Shown here piece after piece: positions 16,792 to 24,788 of a DNA stretch of 46,600 bases. This DNA comes from Planctomycetota bacterium. GTDB lineage: Bacteria; Planctomycetota; Planctomycetia; Pirellulales; UBA1268. Numbering within the stretch: the stretch's first letter is position 1; the number at the start of each line of letters is the position of its first letter. The notes under the pieces are model-generated. The model searched no databases. It was given only the letters and a program-made list of their open reading frames with translations, and was not told where the DNA came from. Location: contig JAGWVR010000015.1 in assembly GCA_018970785.1 (NCBI GenBank), positions 1 through 46,600 on the forward strand. The letters are read 5' to 3'. Both the position numbers and the translations under genes were made by a program.

Positions 16792-18186
16792 TCAGGCGAC
16801 GAGCGCCCGGAGGACGCGGCCGTGGACGTCGGTGAGGCGGAAGTCGCGGCCGGCGTAGCGGTAGGTGAGCCGCGTGTGGTCGAGCCCGAGGAGGTGGAGG
16901 AGCGTGGCGTGGAGGTCGTGGACACTCACCGGATCGACCGCCGCGCGGAACCCGAAGTCGTCGGTGGCGCCGTACACCGTGCCCCCCTTGATGCCGCCGC
17001 CGGCGAGGAACACCGAGAACCCGTAGTGGTTGTGGTCGCGCCCCGCCTTGGCGGCACCGTCGCCGCCGAGCTCGACCGTCGGCGTCCGCCCGAATTCGCC
17101 GCCGACCAGGACCAGCGTCTCGTCGAGGAGGCCGCGCCGCGCGAGGTCGGTGAGGAAGGCGTCGAGCGGGCCGTCGAGCTCGCCGCAGAGGCGCTGCAGG
17201 TTGGGGGCGATCTGCTCGTGGTTGTCCCACGGCTGGCCGGCACCGTGCCACAGCTGCACGGTGCGGACGCCGCGTTCGAGGAGCCGCCGGGCGACGAGGA
17301 ACTGCCTCCCGTGGACGGTATCGCCGTACAGGGCCCGCGTCTCGGCGGTCTCGCGTGACAGATCGAAGGCCTCGGTCGCCTCGGTCTGCATCCGGAACGC
17401 CAGTTCGAACGAGCCGATCCGGGCCTCGAGGCGCGGGTCGGTGACGTGGCGCGACGCATCGAGGCGGCGGAGGAGGTCGAGCTGGCGCCGCTGGATCGCG
17501 GCCGAGGCGTGCGGGCTGGCGATGTTCTCGATCAGCCGGTCGACCGTGGAGTGGCGCGTGTCGATCGCCGTTCCCTGGAGCGATCCGGGGAGGAATCCCG
17601 ACTGCCAGTTGTCGGGGCCCTTCACCGGCAGCCCGCCGGGACACATCGCGAGGAAGCCGGGGAGGTTGCGGTTCTCGGTGCCGAGGCCGTGGAGCAGCCA
17701 CGACCCCACGCTCGGGCGCGGCTGCACCGAGTCGCCGCAGTTCATCAGCATCAGCGACGGCTCGTGGTTGGGGACGTGGGCGAACATCGACCGGATCACG
17801 GCGATCCGGTCGGCATGCCGCGCGGTCCTCGCGAGCAGGTCGCTGAACTCCAGCCCGCTGTCGCCGTGGCGCCGGAACGGGAACGGCGCGGGGAGGGCCG
17901 TCCCGGTCTTGCGCTCGGTCGTCAGCGACAGCGGGAGCGGCTGGCCGGCGTGGCGCGACAGCGCGGGCTTGGGATCGACGAGGTCGACGTGCGACGGCCC
18001 GCCATTGAGGAACACGTGGACCAGCCGGGTGGCGCGGGGGGGAAAGTGGGGCGGCTTGGGGGCGAGCGGGTCGCCGCCGGCGAGCCCGCCGGCGTCGGCG
18101 AGCACCCCGGCGAGGCCGACGAGTCCGATCCCGCAGCCGCCGCGGGCGAGCAGGTCACGGCGCGTGAGCGGGGCGGCAGGGGGCAT
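16792..18186 (-). CDS. DUF1501 family exported protein
   Basis: 464 residues from ATG 18186, which gives the compact Tat-type N-terminus LTRRDLLARGG (R9-R10) followed by a hydrophobic Gly/Leu stretch. Motifs include HVFLNGGPSHVDLVDPKP near residue 55, WHGAGQPWDNHEQI, VLVGGEFGRTP and GRDHNHYGFS, with a closing LLHLLGLDH segment. This is the subtype that accompanies PSD1-type proteins: the DUF1549/DUF1553 gene ends only 23 bp upstream on the same strand, the canonical planctomycete pair. The substrate is unknown; the fold is related to sulfatases/alkaline phosphatases. Confidence 0.93.
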   Translation of the reverse strand: MPPAAPLTRRDLLARGGCGIGLVGLAGVLADAGGLAGGDPLAPKPPHFPPRATRLVHVFLNGGPSHVDLVDPKPALSRHAGQPLPLSLTTERKTGTALPAPFPFRRHGDSGLEFSDLLARTARHADRIAVIRSMFAHVPNHEPSLMLMNCGDSVQPRPSVGSWLLHGLGTENRNLPGFLAMCPGGLPVKGPDNWQSGFLPGSLQGTAIDTRHSTVDRLIENIASPHASAAIQRRQLDLLRRLDASRHVTDPRLEARIGSFELAFRMQTEATEAFDLSRETAETRALYGDTVHGRQFLVARRLLERGVRTVQLWHGAGQPWDNHEQIAPNLQRLCGELDGPLDAFLTDLARRGLLDETLVLVGGEFGRTPTVELGGDGAAKAGRDHNHYGFSVFLAGGGIKGGTVYGATDDFGFRAAVDPVSVHDLHATLLHLLGLDHTRLTYRYAGRDFRLTDVHGRVLRALVA

Positions 18187-18209
18187 GGTGATGGCGAATG
18201 TCGGGGCAG

Positions 18210-21059
18210 TCAGTCGACGAACATCACTTCGTTGGAGAGCAGCAGCGCCTGGACGAGCTGCTCCTCGGGGCGGAGCTGGCCCTCGGCCTGGCCGGCGGCG
18301 TGCCCCGCTTCGAGAAACGCGGTCGCGGCCGCACGCTCGTCGGCAGTGGGCGGACGCTGGAGGACGAGCTGCCACAGTTCGTCGAGCGCCTCGGCCGGCG
18401 GCCCGTCGGTGCAGAACACCCGCGCCGCCAGCGCCCGTGCCCGCGCCGCGACGAACGGGTGATTCAGCGCGAACAGCGCCTGCTGAGGCACGGTCGTCTC
18501 GGGGCGCGATGGGGTGTGCAGGTCGGGGTTGGCCATGTCGAAGACACGGAGCGGCGCCGACAGGTATTGCCTGTCGACGAGGCAGTGGATCGTGCGGTGG
18601 TGCGGCCCGGCGGCGGCGAACGGGTCGGCGGCCCGGCCCGTCGGGTCGAGCCGCAGCTCGCCCGACAGCGCCAGCCACGTGTCGCGGAACTGCTCGACCG
18701 ACAGACGCCGCGGCGCCGTGCGCCACAGCAGCCGTGCGGCCGGATCGACCAGCTGCCCCGGGGCGTCGGCGGGCGCGGCGCTCGACTGGCGGAAGGTCTC
18801 GGAGAGGAGGATCCGGCGCACGAGCCGCTTCGTGCTCCAGTCGTCCTGCACGAGTGCCTCGGCGAGCCAGTCGAGCAGCTCGGGATGCGTCGGCGGGGCG
18901 GCGCGGGTCCCGAAGTCGCTCGGGGTGTCGACCAGTCCGGCACCGAACAGGTGGCCCCACACGCGGTTGGCCCAGACCCGCGCCGTGAGCGGATTGTCGG
19001 GGGCGACGATGGCGCGCGCCATCTCGAGCCGCCCGCTGCCGTCGCGAAACGGCACCGCATCGTGGCCGGCCAGGAGGCTGAGGAACCGGCGCGGCACCGG
19101 CGGACCCTTGAGCGCGGCGTTGCCGCGTCGGAGCAACGGGGCGTCGGCCGGCAGGTCGCGGTCGAAGCAGGCCAGCGCGTGGGGAGCGGCCTGCGGGGCG
19201 GCCAGCAGCCAGGCGTCGACGTCGTTGGACAGTTTCCACAGGTGGTTGACCGCGTCGCTGGGGAGCAGCGTCTCGAGCGCCGCGATCGGCTCGTCGGGGA
19301 TCGTGGTCGGTGCGCCGGGCCCGAGGAGTGCCTGCCGGAGCGCTTCCGCCGCGGGATCGTCGAGTGCGACCGGTGTCGGCGCTCCCCCCGCGGCTGCGGC
19401 GGCGAGCGCCTCGTGCCAGCGCGTGGCGACCGCGGCGAACAGCCGGCCGTAGCGCTCGGCGACGTCGCGGCCGTCGTGGGGGGGCGTGGCGAACGCCGCG
19501 GCGACCAGCGGGTTGAGGTCGGGAACCGTGTCCCGCACGCTGGCGATGATCGCGTCGGCCTCGGCCGGGAAGCGCTCGTGAGGCAGCGACACGAACGCCA
19601 CGAGCACGCTCCACACCGGATCGGTCGCCATCTCCGGCCGCCCGAGAAACGCCTGCCAGCGCCGCACCACCGCCGGCACCAGGTCGGTCGTGGCGACGAT
19701 CTGGTCGAACCCCGTCTCCGGGTAGCGGTCGAGGTGACGCTGCGCGTCGAGGTAGTCGGCGATCCGCTCGCGGGCGCGGGCCATCGCCTCGCCGCGGAGT
19801 TTCTTCGAGCCCTCGGCGAGCGCCTCCTGCCGGCGCTCGAGCTCCCGCGTCCAGGCGGGCGCCGGTGCGCCGCGGTCTCCCCGCCGTGGCACCGGCACGA
19901 GCCGGTCGACGCTGCTGGCGAACACGCCGTACAGGGCGTAGTAGTCGGCGGTCGGGATCGGGTCGTACTTGTGGTCATGGCAGCGGGCGCAGGCGACGGT
20001 GAGGCCGAGCAGTCCGCGGCCGACGACGTCGATCCGGTCGTCGACGATGTCGGGGGGAACGCCGAGGAAGCGCCGGCCGGTCGTCAGGTAGCCCAGGGCC
20101 GCGAGGTCGGGGCTGCCCGGTGCGACCAAGCGGTCGGCGGCGAGCTGCAGTGACACGAACCGGTCGTAGGGGAGGTCGGCGTTGCAGGCCTCGATGACCC
20201 AGTCGCGGTAGGCGGGGGCGTGGACGAAGAACCGCTCCTCGCGGGCGTAGACGTAGCCTTTGGTGTCGGAGTAGCGCGCCACGTCGAGCCACAGGCGTGC
20301 CAGATGCTCGCCGTAGCGCGGCGATTCGAGCAGCGCGTCGACGAGCCTCGGCCAGGCGTCGGGGGACGGGTCGGCGACGAACGCGGCGACGGTGTCGGCA
20401 CGGGGGGGCAGGCCGTGGAGGACAAACGACGCCCGCCGCGCGAGCGTGCGCCGGTCGGCCGGGGGCGACCGCGCGAGCCCGGCCGCGGCGAGCCGGGCGT
20501 CGACGAAGCCGTCGATCGGCGAGGGGGCGGTGTCGACCGGGGGGATCGCGAACGGCCGCCGGGGCCGGAAGGCCCAGTGGTCCGTCGCCTTCGCCGCACC
20601 GCGCTCGACGTCGCCGGGCCAGGGAGCGCCGGCTGCCAGCCACGTCTCGAGCGCCGCGGCCTCGTCAGGCGTGAGGCGCGGCCCGGCTTCGGGGGGCGGC
20701 ATGCGCACGGTGTCGTCACTGTGGCGGATGCGGCGTGACAGCTCGCCGGGGCGCGCCGTGCCGGGGAAGGCGACCGGGCCGCCGTCGCCGCCTGCCACCA
20801 GCCCGGGCCGCGAATCGAGCCGGAGCGAAGCGAACGACGTGTCAGGGCCGTGGCAGCCGACGCAGCGCTCGAGCAGCAGCGGCCGCACCCGGCGCTCGAA
20901 AAGATCCTCCGCTGCCCGATCCGAGTCGGTTCCGGCCCCCGGGGGCGTGCCGGGCTCCGCGGCGCCGGCGGCCACGCAGGCCGTCACGAAGGCCGTCACG
21001 AAGGCCGCGACGAGCGCCGCCCCCCTGCCCGGCGCGTTGCCGACGAAGCGTCGCATCAT
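18210..21059 (-). CDS. PSD1/PSCyt family protein (cytochrome c motif, DUF1549, DUF1553)
   Basis: 949 residues from the first of two adjacent ATGs (21059/21056). A signal peptide covers ~1-35. A planctomycete cytochrome C domain with CVGCH at 66-70 binds haem c; its later MPPPEAGPRLT segment could supply the axial Met. DUF1549 (PSCyt2) follows (~155-360), then CARCHDHKYDP near residue 358, a second CxxCH. DUF1553 (PSD1) occupies roughly 600-949, with the NPLTARVWANRVWGHLFG and SVEQFRDTWL signatures. These proteins are exported and paired with DUF1501; a redox role in extracellular polymer breakdown has been proposed, but the reaction is not established. Probably the first gene of a two-gene operon. 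The same reading frame stays open far upstream of the start, antisense to the next two genes; that part is not coding. Confidence 0.93.
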   Translation of the reverse strand: MMRRFVGNAPGRGAALVAAFVTAFVTACVAAGAAEPGTPPGAGTDSDRAAEDLFERRVRPLLLERCVGCHGPDTSFASLRLDSRPGLVAGGDGGPVAFPGTARPGELSRRIRHSDDTVRMPPPEAGPRLTPDEAAALETWLAAGAPWPGDVERGAAKATDHWAFRPRRPFAIPPVDTAPSPIDGFVDARLAAAGLARSPPADRRTLARRASFVLHGLPPRADTVAAFVADPSPDAWPRLVDALLESPRYGEHLARLWLDVARYSDTKGYVYAREERFFVHAPAYRDWVIEACNADLPYDRFVSLQLAADRLVAPGSPDLAALGYLTTGRRFLGVPPDIVDDRIDVVGRGLLGLTVACARCHDHKYDPIPTADYYALYGVFASSVDRLVPVPRRGDRGAPAPAWTRELERRQEALAEGSKKLRGEAMARARERIADYLDAQRHLDRYPETGFDQIVATTDLVPAVVRRWQAFLGRPEMATDPVWSVLVAFVSLPHERFPAEADAIIASVRDTVPDLNPLVAAAFATPPHDGRDVAERYGRLFAAVATRWHEALAAAAAGGAPTPVALDDPAAEALRQALLGPGAPTTIPDEPIAALETLLPSDAVNHLWKLSNDVDAWLLAAPQAAPHALACFDRDLPADAPLLRRGNAALKGPPVPRRFLSLLAGHDAVPFRDGSGRLEMARAIVAPDNPLTARVWANRVWGHLFGAGLVDTPSDFGTRAAPPTHPELLDWLAEALVQDDWSTKRLVRRILLSETFRQSSAAPADAPGQLVDPAARLLWRTAPRRLSVEQFRDTWLALSGELRLDPTGRAADPFAAAGPHHRTIHCLVDRQYLSAPLRVFDMANPDLHTPSRPETTVPQQALFALNHPFVAARARALAARVFCTDGPPAEALDELWQLVLQRPPTADERAAATAFLEAGHAAGQAEGQLRPEEQLVQALLLSNEVMFVD
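20979..21002. repeat. 12-bp tandem duplication in a signal-peptide region
   Basis: Two perfect adjacent copies of GGCCGTCACGAA, followed by a diverged third. They lie in frame within the PSD1 gene and encode FVTA-FVTA-CVAA in the hydrophobic core of the signal peptide. Confidence 0.6.
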
Positions 21060-21109
21060 CCGATTCCGAAAAGGCCCGTTCTCCAAAGGCCCCGCTTGAC
21101 CGCTGCTGC

Positions 21110-21115
21110 AGTCTA
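21110..21115 (-). promoter_or_regulatory. Candidate -10 for the PSD1-DUF1501 operon
   Basis: TAGACT on the minus strand, 51 bp upstream of the PSD1 ATG at 21059. No -35 of quality. The same hexamer occurs upstream of the RND efflux gene (near 32990). Confidence 0.25.
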
Positions 21116-21166
21116 TCCGGGGAGCAGACGGGGCCGGTGGCCGGTTTCTCCGGACATGAAATCGTT

Positions 21167-21187
21167 TATAGTGCCGCCGGCCGGCGG
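21167..21187 (+). promoter_or_regulatory. Candidate promoter and palindrome before the Gfo/Idh/MocA gene
   Basis: TATAGT (21167-21172) sits in a rare AT-rich patch (ATCGTTTATAGT), with a weak TTTCTC 16 bp upstream. Directly after it, across the expected transcription start, is a perfect 14-bp palindrome CCGCCGGCCGGCGG (21174-21187) that could be a repressor site or chance. The leader to ATG 21255 would be about 75 nt. Confidence 0.35.
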
Positions 21188-21254
21188 GGGAGTCGAATCG
21201 ATCGGCGCCCGCGCCGGGCCCGCTGCACGCGCCATCCGTCCCGAGGAGAGCCCG

Positions 21255-22538
21255 ATGCCCACCCCCCGCAGTCGTCTGGCCCGTCGCCAGTTTCTCCGCC
21301 GCGGTCTGGCGGGCGGCGCGACCGTCGCCGCTCCGCTGGTGATTCCCGGATCGGCACTGGGGCTCGACGGCACGGTCCCGCCGAGCGAGCGCGTGGTCGT
21401 CGGCGGCATCGGCATCGGCAACCGCGGGACCTACGACCTGGGCTGCTTCTTCGAGCAGAAGGACGTCCAATTCGCGGCCGTCTGCGACGTCAAGGAGGCC
21501 CGCCGGGCCGCGATCAAGAAGATGGCCGACGACCGCGCCGGCAACGACGCCTGCGCCACCTACCGCGATTTCCGCGAACTGCTCGACCGCGACGACATCG
21601 ACGCCGTCCTCATCGCCACCGGACCCAACTGGCACGCGACGATGACGATGTACGCCGCCCGGGCCGGCAAGGACATCTACTGCGAGAAGCCGGTCACGAA
21701 GAACATCGAGCAGAGCCTGATCCTCAAGGACACGATCGCCCGCACCGGGCGGATCTTCCAGGCGGGGACGCAGCGGCGCAACCTCCCCCACTTCGCCTTC
21801 GCGTGCGAGCTGGCCCGCACCGGCCGGCTCGGGAAGATGAAACGCGTCTACGCCCATCCCGCCGGGATGACGGCGATCAGCAGCGGCTGGCTCCCCGCCG
21901 AGCCGGAGCCGCCGAAGGAGCAGGTCGACTGGGACATGTACCTCGGCCCGGCGGCATGGCGGCCGTTCAACGCCAAGCAACTCGACGGCTTCAACTTCGA
22001 GAAGGGGGGCGGGCTCGTCGGCGGCGGCGTGCTCGAATGGGGCACCCACTGCGTCGACCTCTGCCAGTGGGCGGTCAACGACCGTCCGCCGCCGGTCGAA
22101 TACAACCCGCCGAAGGACGGCGAGATCGTCGCCCGGTACGACGACGGCGTCGAGCTGATCTTCCGCGAGAAGGGGTGGATCCCGCTCGGTTCCTGCCCGG
22201 TGCGCTTCGAGGGTGAGGACGGCTGGGTCGAGGCGGGCGACAGCGGCAAGATGGTCCTCAGTTCGCCGACGCTGCTGGCGGGGCGCGAGGTCGCCGAGAT
22301 CGGCGGCTACCCGGCGACGTTCCACGTCCGCGACTTCCTCGATTGCGTCAAGTCGCGGCATCAGCCGAAGACCAACGCCGTGGCCGCGTGCAACGCGCAC
22401 ATCGCCTGCCATGCCGCCAACGTCGCGCTGTTCCTCGGGCGTCCCGTGCGCTTCGACAACGCCACCAACACGTTCCTCGACGACGCCGAGGCCAACCGGC
22501 TCCGCTCCGAGGCGCTGCGCGAGCCGTGGCGCCTCTGA
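21255..22538 (+). CDS. Gfo/Idh/MocA family oxidoreductase with Tat signal
   Basis: 427 residues from ATG 21255, preceded by a GAGGAGAG ribosome-binding site. The N-terminus ARRQFLRRG plus a hydrophobic stretch is a twin-arginine signal, so the enzyme probably folds with its cofactor in the cytoplasm and is exported. The NAD(P)-binding loop is GGIGIGNRG (50-58), and the catalytic-domain signature CEKPVTKN is at 143-150 with the conserved lysine K145. The second domain contains GGGVLEWGTHCVDLCQWAV, the usual planctomycete Gfo/Idh/MocA consensus including the proposed general-acid histidine. It likely acts on a sugar or cyclitol; the substrate is not readable. The HEAT-repeat gene follows 78 bp later after a hairpin. 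Confidence 0.92.
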   Translation: MPTPRSRLARRQFLRRGLAGGATVAAPLVIPGSALGLDGTVPPSERVVVGGIGIGNRGTYDLGCFFEQKDVQFAAVCDVKEARRAAIKKMADDRAGNDACATYRDFRELLDRDDIDAVLIATGPNWHATMTMYAARAGKDIYCEKPVTKNIEQSLILKDTIARTGRIFQAGTQRRNLPHFAFACELARTGRLGKMKRVYAHPAGMTAISSGWLPAEPEPPKEQVDWDMYLGPAAWRPFNAKQLDGFNFEKGGGLVGGGVLEWGTHCVDLCQWAVNDRPPPVEYNPPKDGEIVARYDDGVELIFREKGWIPLGSCPVRFEGEDGWVEAGDSGKMVLSSPTLLAGREVAEIGGYPATFHVRDFLDCVKSRHQPKTNAVAACNAHIACHAANVALFLGRPVRFDNATNTFLDDAEANRLRSEALREPWRL

Positions 22539-22540
22539 GC

Positions 22541-22558
22541 GCGGCGCGACCGCGCCGC
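22541..22558 (+). terminator. Hairpin directly after the Gfo/Idh/MocA stop
   Basis: GCGGCGC/GCGCCGC, 7 bp with a GACC loop, beginning 2 nt after the TGA at 22538. No immediate T-run, though CTTTTCCCGTTT follows about 45 nt later. It could end or attenuate transcription before the HEAT-repeat gene. Confidence 0.35.
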
Positions 22559-22616
22559 ACCTGTCCGGGTGTCGTGTTCCGCTTTTCCCGTTTCGCTTCC
22601 ACCGAGGGTTCCACCG

Positions 22617-24767
22617 ATGGTCGCCCCGTCCCGGTCGTTGCTGTTCGCCGTGATGCTGGCCTTCGTGCTGCCGGCAGTGGCCGGGGCACAGGCCCCCGCC
22701 GGCCGCACCGACAAGGAACGTGAGCAGATCGCGATCCTCCGCGCCCCGGCGGCGGCGGACGACGTGGCGGCCGAGGGCAAGAGGGCGCTGGCCTGCAAGA
22801 TGCTGGCGATCCACGGTTCCGCCGACGCCGTTGCCGATCTCGCCGCGCTCCTGGCCAACGAGCGGCTGTCGTCGTGGGCCCGGATCGCCCTGGAGGCGAT
22901 TCCCGACCCCGCTGCGGGCGCCGCGCTGCGGGCCGAGGCGGCGAAGCTCTCCGGGCGCCAACTCGTCGGCGTGATCCATTCGCTCGGCGTCCGCCGCGAC
23001 GCCGCGGCGGTCGAGATGCTGGCGGCGAAGCTGGCCGACCGTGATCCCGCCGTCGCCTCGGCCTCCGCGTACGCCCTGGGGATGGTGGGGGACGCCGCGG
23101 CGACCGCCGCCCTCCGCAAGGCGCTGCCGCGGGCCGAGGGGAAGGTCCGGTCGGCGATCGCCGAAGCGTGCGTGGTCGCCGCCGACCGCCTCCGTGGCGC
23201 CGGCAAGGGAGCCGATGCAGTCGCCGTCTATGACGAGGTCCGGAACGCCGACGTGCCGGTCCAGCGGAAGCTCGAGGCGATCCGCGGTGCGATCCTGGCC
23301 CGGGGTGACGCCGGCGTGCCACTGTTGGCCGAGCAGCTCCGCGCTGCCGACGAGAAGTATTTCCGGCTCGGGCTCACGGTGGCCCGCGAGCTTCCGGCTG
23401 GGGCGACCGACCGGGCGCTGGCCGAGGAGCTGGCGAAGCTGCCACCGGCCCGCGCGGCGCTGGTGGTGACGGCGATGGCCGATCGGCCCGGTTCGACCGA
23501 CGTCGCGACGCTCGTCAAGGCCGCCGGCGCCGGCCCGAAGGAGATCCGCGTCGCGGCGCTGTCGGCGCTCGGCCAGATCGGCAAGCCGGGGGCGGTCGCG
23601 ACGTTGCTCGCCGGGGCGACCGACGCCGATGCCGACATCGCCGCCGCGGCCCGGGGAGCTCTCGCGGAGCTGCGCGGCGCCGAGGTCGACGCCGCGATCC
23701 GTGACCGGCTCGCGACCGCCGACCCGGGGCTGCTGGCGGTGCTCCTCGGCCTCGTCGGCCAGCGCCGGATCGACGCCGTTCCCGCTGTGATCAATGCCGT
23801 CAACCATGCCGATCCCACGGTGCGGACCGCGGCCCTCAAGGCCCTCGGCGAGATCGTCGATGGCGATCGGCTCGGTGTCCTCGTCGAACGGACCGTCACG
23901 CCGCGCAGCGACGCCGAGGGGGCCGCCGCCCTGGCGGCGCTCAACGCGGCGAGCCTGCGGATGCCCGACCGGGAAGCCTGCGCCGCGCGCCTTTCGGGGG
24001 CCCTGGGCACGGCGCCCGTCGCCGTCCAGGTGAAGCTCCTCGAGATCCTCGGCGGGGTCGGCGGCACGAAGGCTCTGCAGACGGTCGCCACCGCCGCGCG
24101 GAGCGACAGCGACGAGCTCCGCGACGCCAGCAGCCGGCTGCTCGGCGAGTGGATGACGGCCGACGCCGCCCCGGTGCTCCTCGACCTCACGAAGACCGCC
24201 CCCGGCGAGAAGTACCAGAACCGCGCGATGCGCGGCTACATCCGCATCGCCCGGCAGTTCGACCTGCCGCTCGACCAGCGCTTGGAGATGTGCCGCAAGG
24301 CGTGGGAGGCGGCGCGCCAGCCGGCCGAGCAGAAGATGGTGCTCGACGTGCTCCGCCGTTATCCCGCGCCGTCGGGCCTCGACATGGCGGTGACCGCCGC
24401 GGGGAGCGAGGGGGTGAAGGCCGAGGCCCGGCAGGCGGCGGCTTCGATCGCCCAGAAGCTCGGTGAGCTGCCGGCCGAGGCGTGGAAGAAGCTCGAGGGC
24501 CTGGGGCTCGTGAAGCGGAAACTGGAGATCCAGAAGGCCGAGTACGGCTCCGGCGAACGGAAGAAGGACGTCACGGAGACGCTGCGGAAGCACGCCGGGA
24601 GCACGATCGTGATCGTCCTTCCCGACCCGAGCTTCAACAAGGTGTTCGCCGGCGACCCCGCGCCCGGTGCCGCGAAGCAGCTGGTCATCCGCTACCTCCT
24701 CGACGGCAAGCCCGCGGAAGTGACCATTGCCGAGGATCAGCCGATCGAGCTCGTCGAGCCGAAGTGA
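22617..24767 (+). CDS. Secreted HEAT-repeat protein with DUF3395-like C-terminal domain
   Basis: 716 residues from ATG 22617 (GAGGG ribosome-binding site; signal peptide SLLFAVMLAFVLPAVAGAQ). Residues ~30-610 are Ala/Leu-rich HEAT-type helical repeats, for example IRVAALSALGQIGKPGAV and VRTAALKALGEIVDGD, in the style of PVC HEAT domains. Residues ~640-716 form a distinct beta-rich domain: YGSGERKKDVTETL, then DPSFNKVFAGDPAPG and KQLVIRYLLDGK, ending in IELVEPK. This resembles the DUF3395/DnaJC11 C-terminal domain that also occurs in planctomycete proteins; that identification is from memory. No catalytic motif. Likely a periplasmic scaffold or binding protein. It may be co-transcribed with the Gfo/Idh/MocA gene, and its stop faces the ALDH gene across 21 bp. 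Confidence 0.8.
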   Translation: MVAPSRSLLFAVMLAFVLPAVAGAQAPAGRTDKEREQIAILRAPAAADDVAAEGKRALACKMLAIHGSADAVADLAALLANERLSSWARIALEAIPDPAAGAALRAEAAKLSGRQLVGVIHSLGVRRDAAAVEMLAAKLADRDPAVASASAYALGMVGDAAATAALRKALPRAEGKVRSAIAEACVVAADRLRGAGKGADAVAVYDEVRNADVPVQRKLEAIRGAILARGDAGVPLLAEQLRAADEKYFRLGLTVARELPAGATDRALAEELAKLPPARAALVVTAMADRPGSTDVATLVKAAGAGPKEIRVAALSALGQIGKPGAVATLLAGATDADADIAAAARGALAELRGAEVDAAIRDRLATADPGLLAVLLGLVGQRRIDAVPAVINAVNHADPTVRTAALKALGEIVDGDRLGVLVERTVTPRSDAEGAAALAALNAASLRMPDREACAARLSGALGTAPVAVQVKLLEILGGVGGTKALQTVATAARSDSDELRDASSRLLGEWMTADAAPVLLDLTKTAPGEKYQNRAMRGYIRIARQFDLPLDQRLEMCRKAWEAARQPAEQKMVLDVLRRYPAPSGLDMAVTAAGSEGVKAEARQAAASIAQKLGELPAEAWKKLEGLGLVKRKLEIQKAEYGSGERKKDVTETLRKHAGSTIVIVLPDPSFNKVFAGDPAPGAAKQLVIRYLLDGKPAEVTIAEDQPIELVEPK

Positions 24768-24774
24768 GCAGCGC

Positions 24775-24788
24775 GGCCCCGCGGGGCC
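24775..24788. terminator. 14-bp palindrome between convergent stops
   Basis: Perfect palindrome GGCCCCGCGGGGCC fills two thirds of the 21-bp gap between the stop ending at 24767 and the stop starting at 24789. As RNA it can form a 5-bp stem with a CGCG loop on either strand. No T-tract. Confidence 0.4.

Noticed and set aside
14559-16858. Plus-strand frames opposite the beta-helix gene
   Set aside because: No motif, and biased composition mirroring the antisense of Gly/Thr/Ala-rich repeats.
21060-24593. Upstream extension of the PSD1 frame (over 1100 further codons on the minus strand)
   Set aside because: It lies antisense to the Gfo/Idh/MocA and HEAT genes, has Arg/His/Gly-rich composition, and the PSD1 signal peptide begins at 21059.
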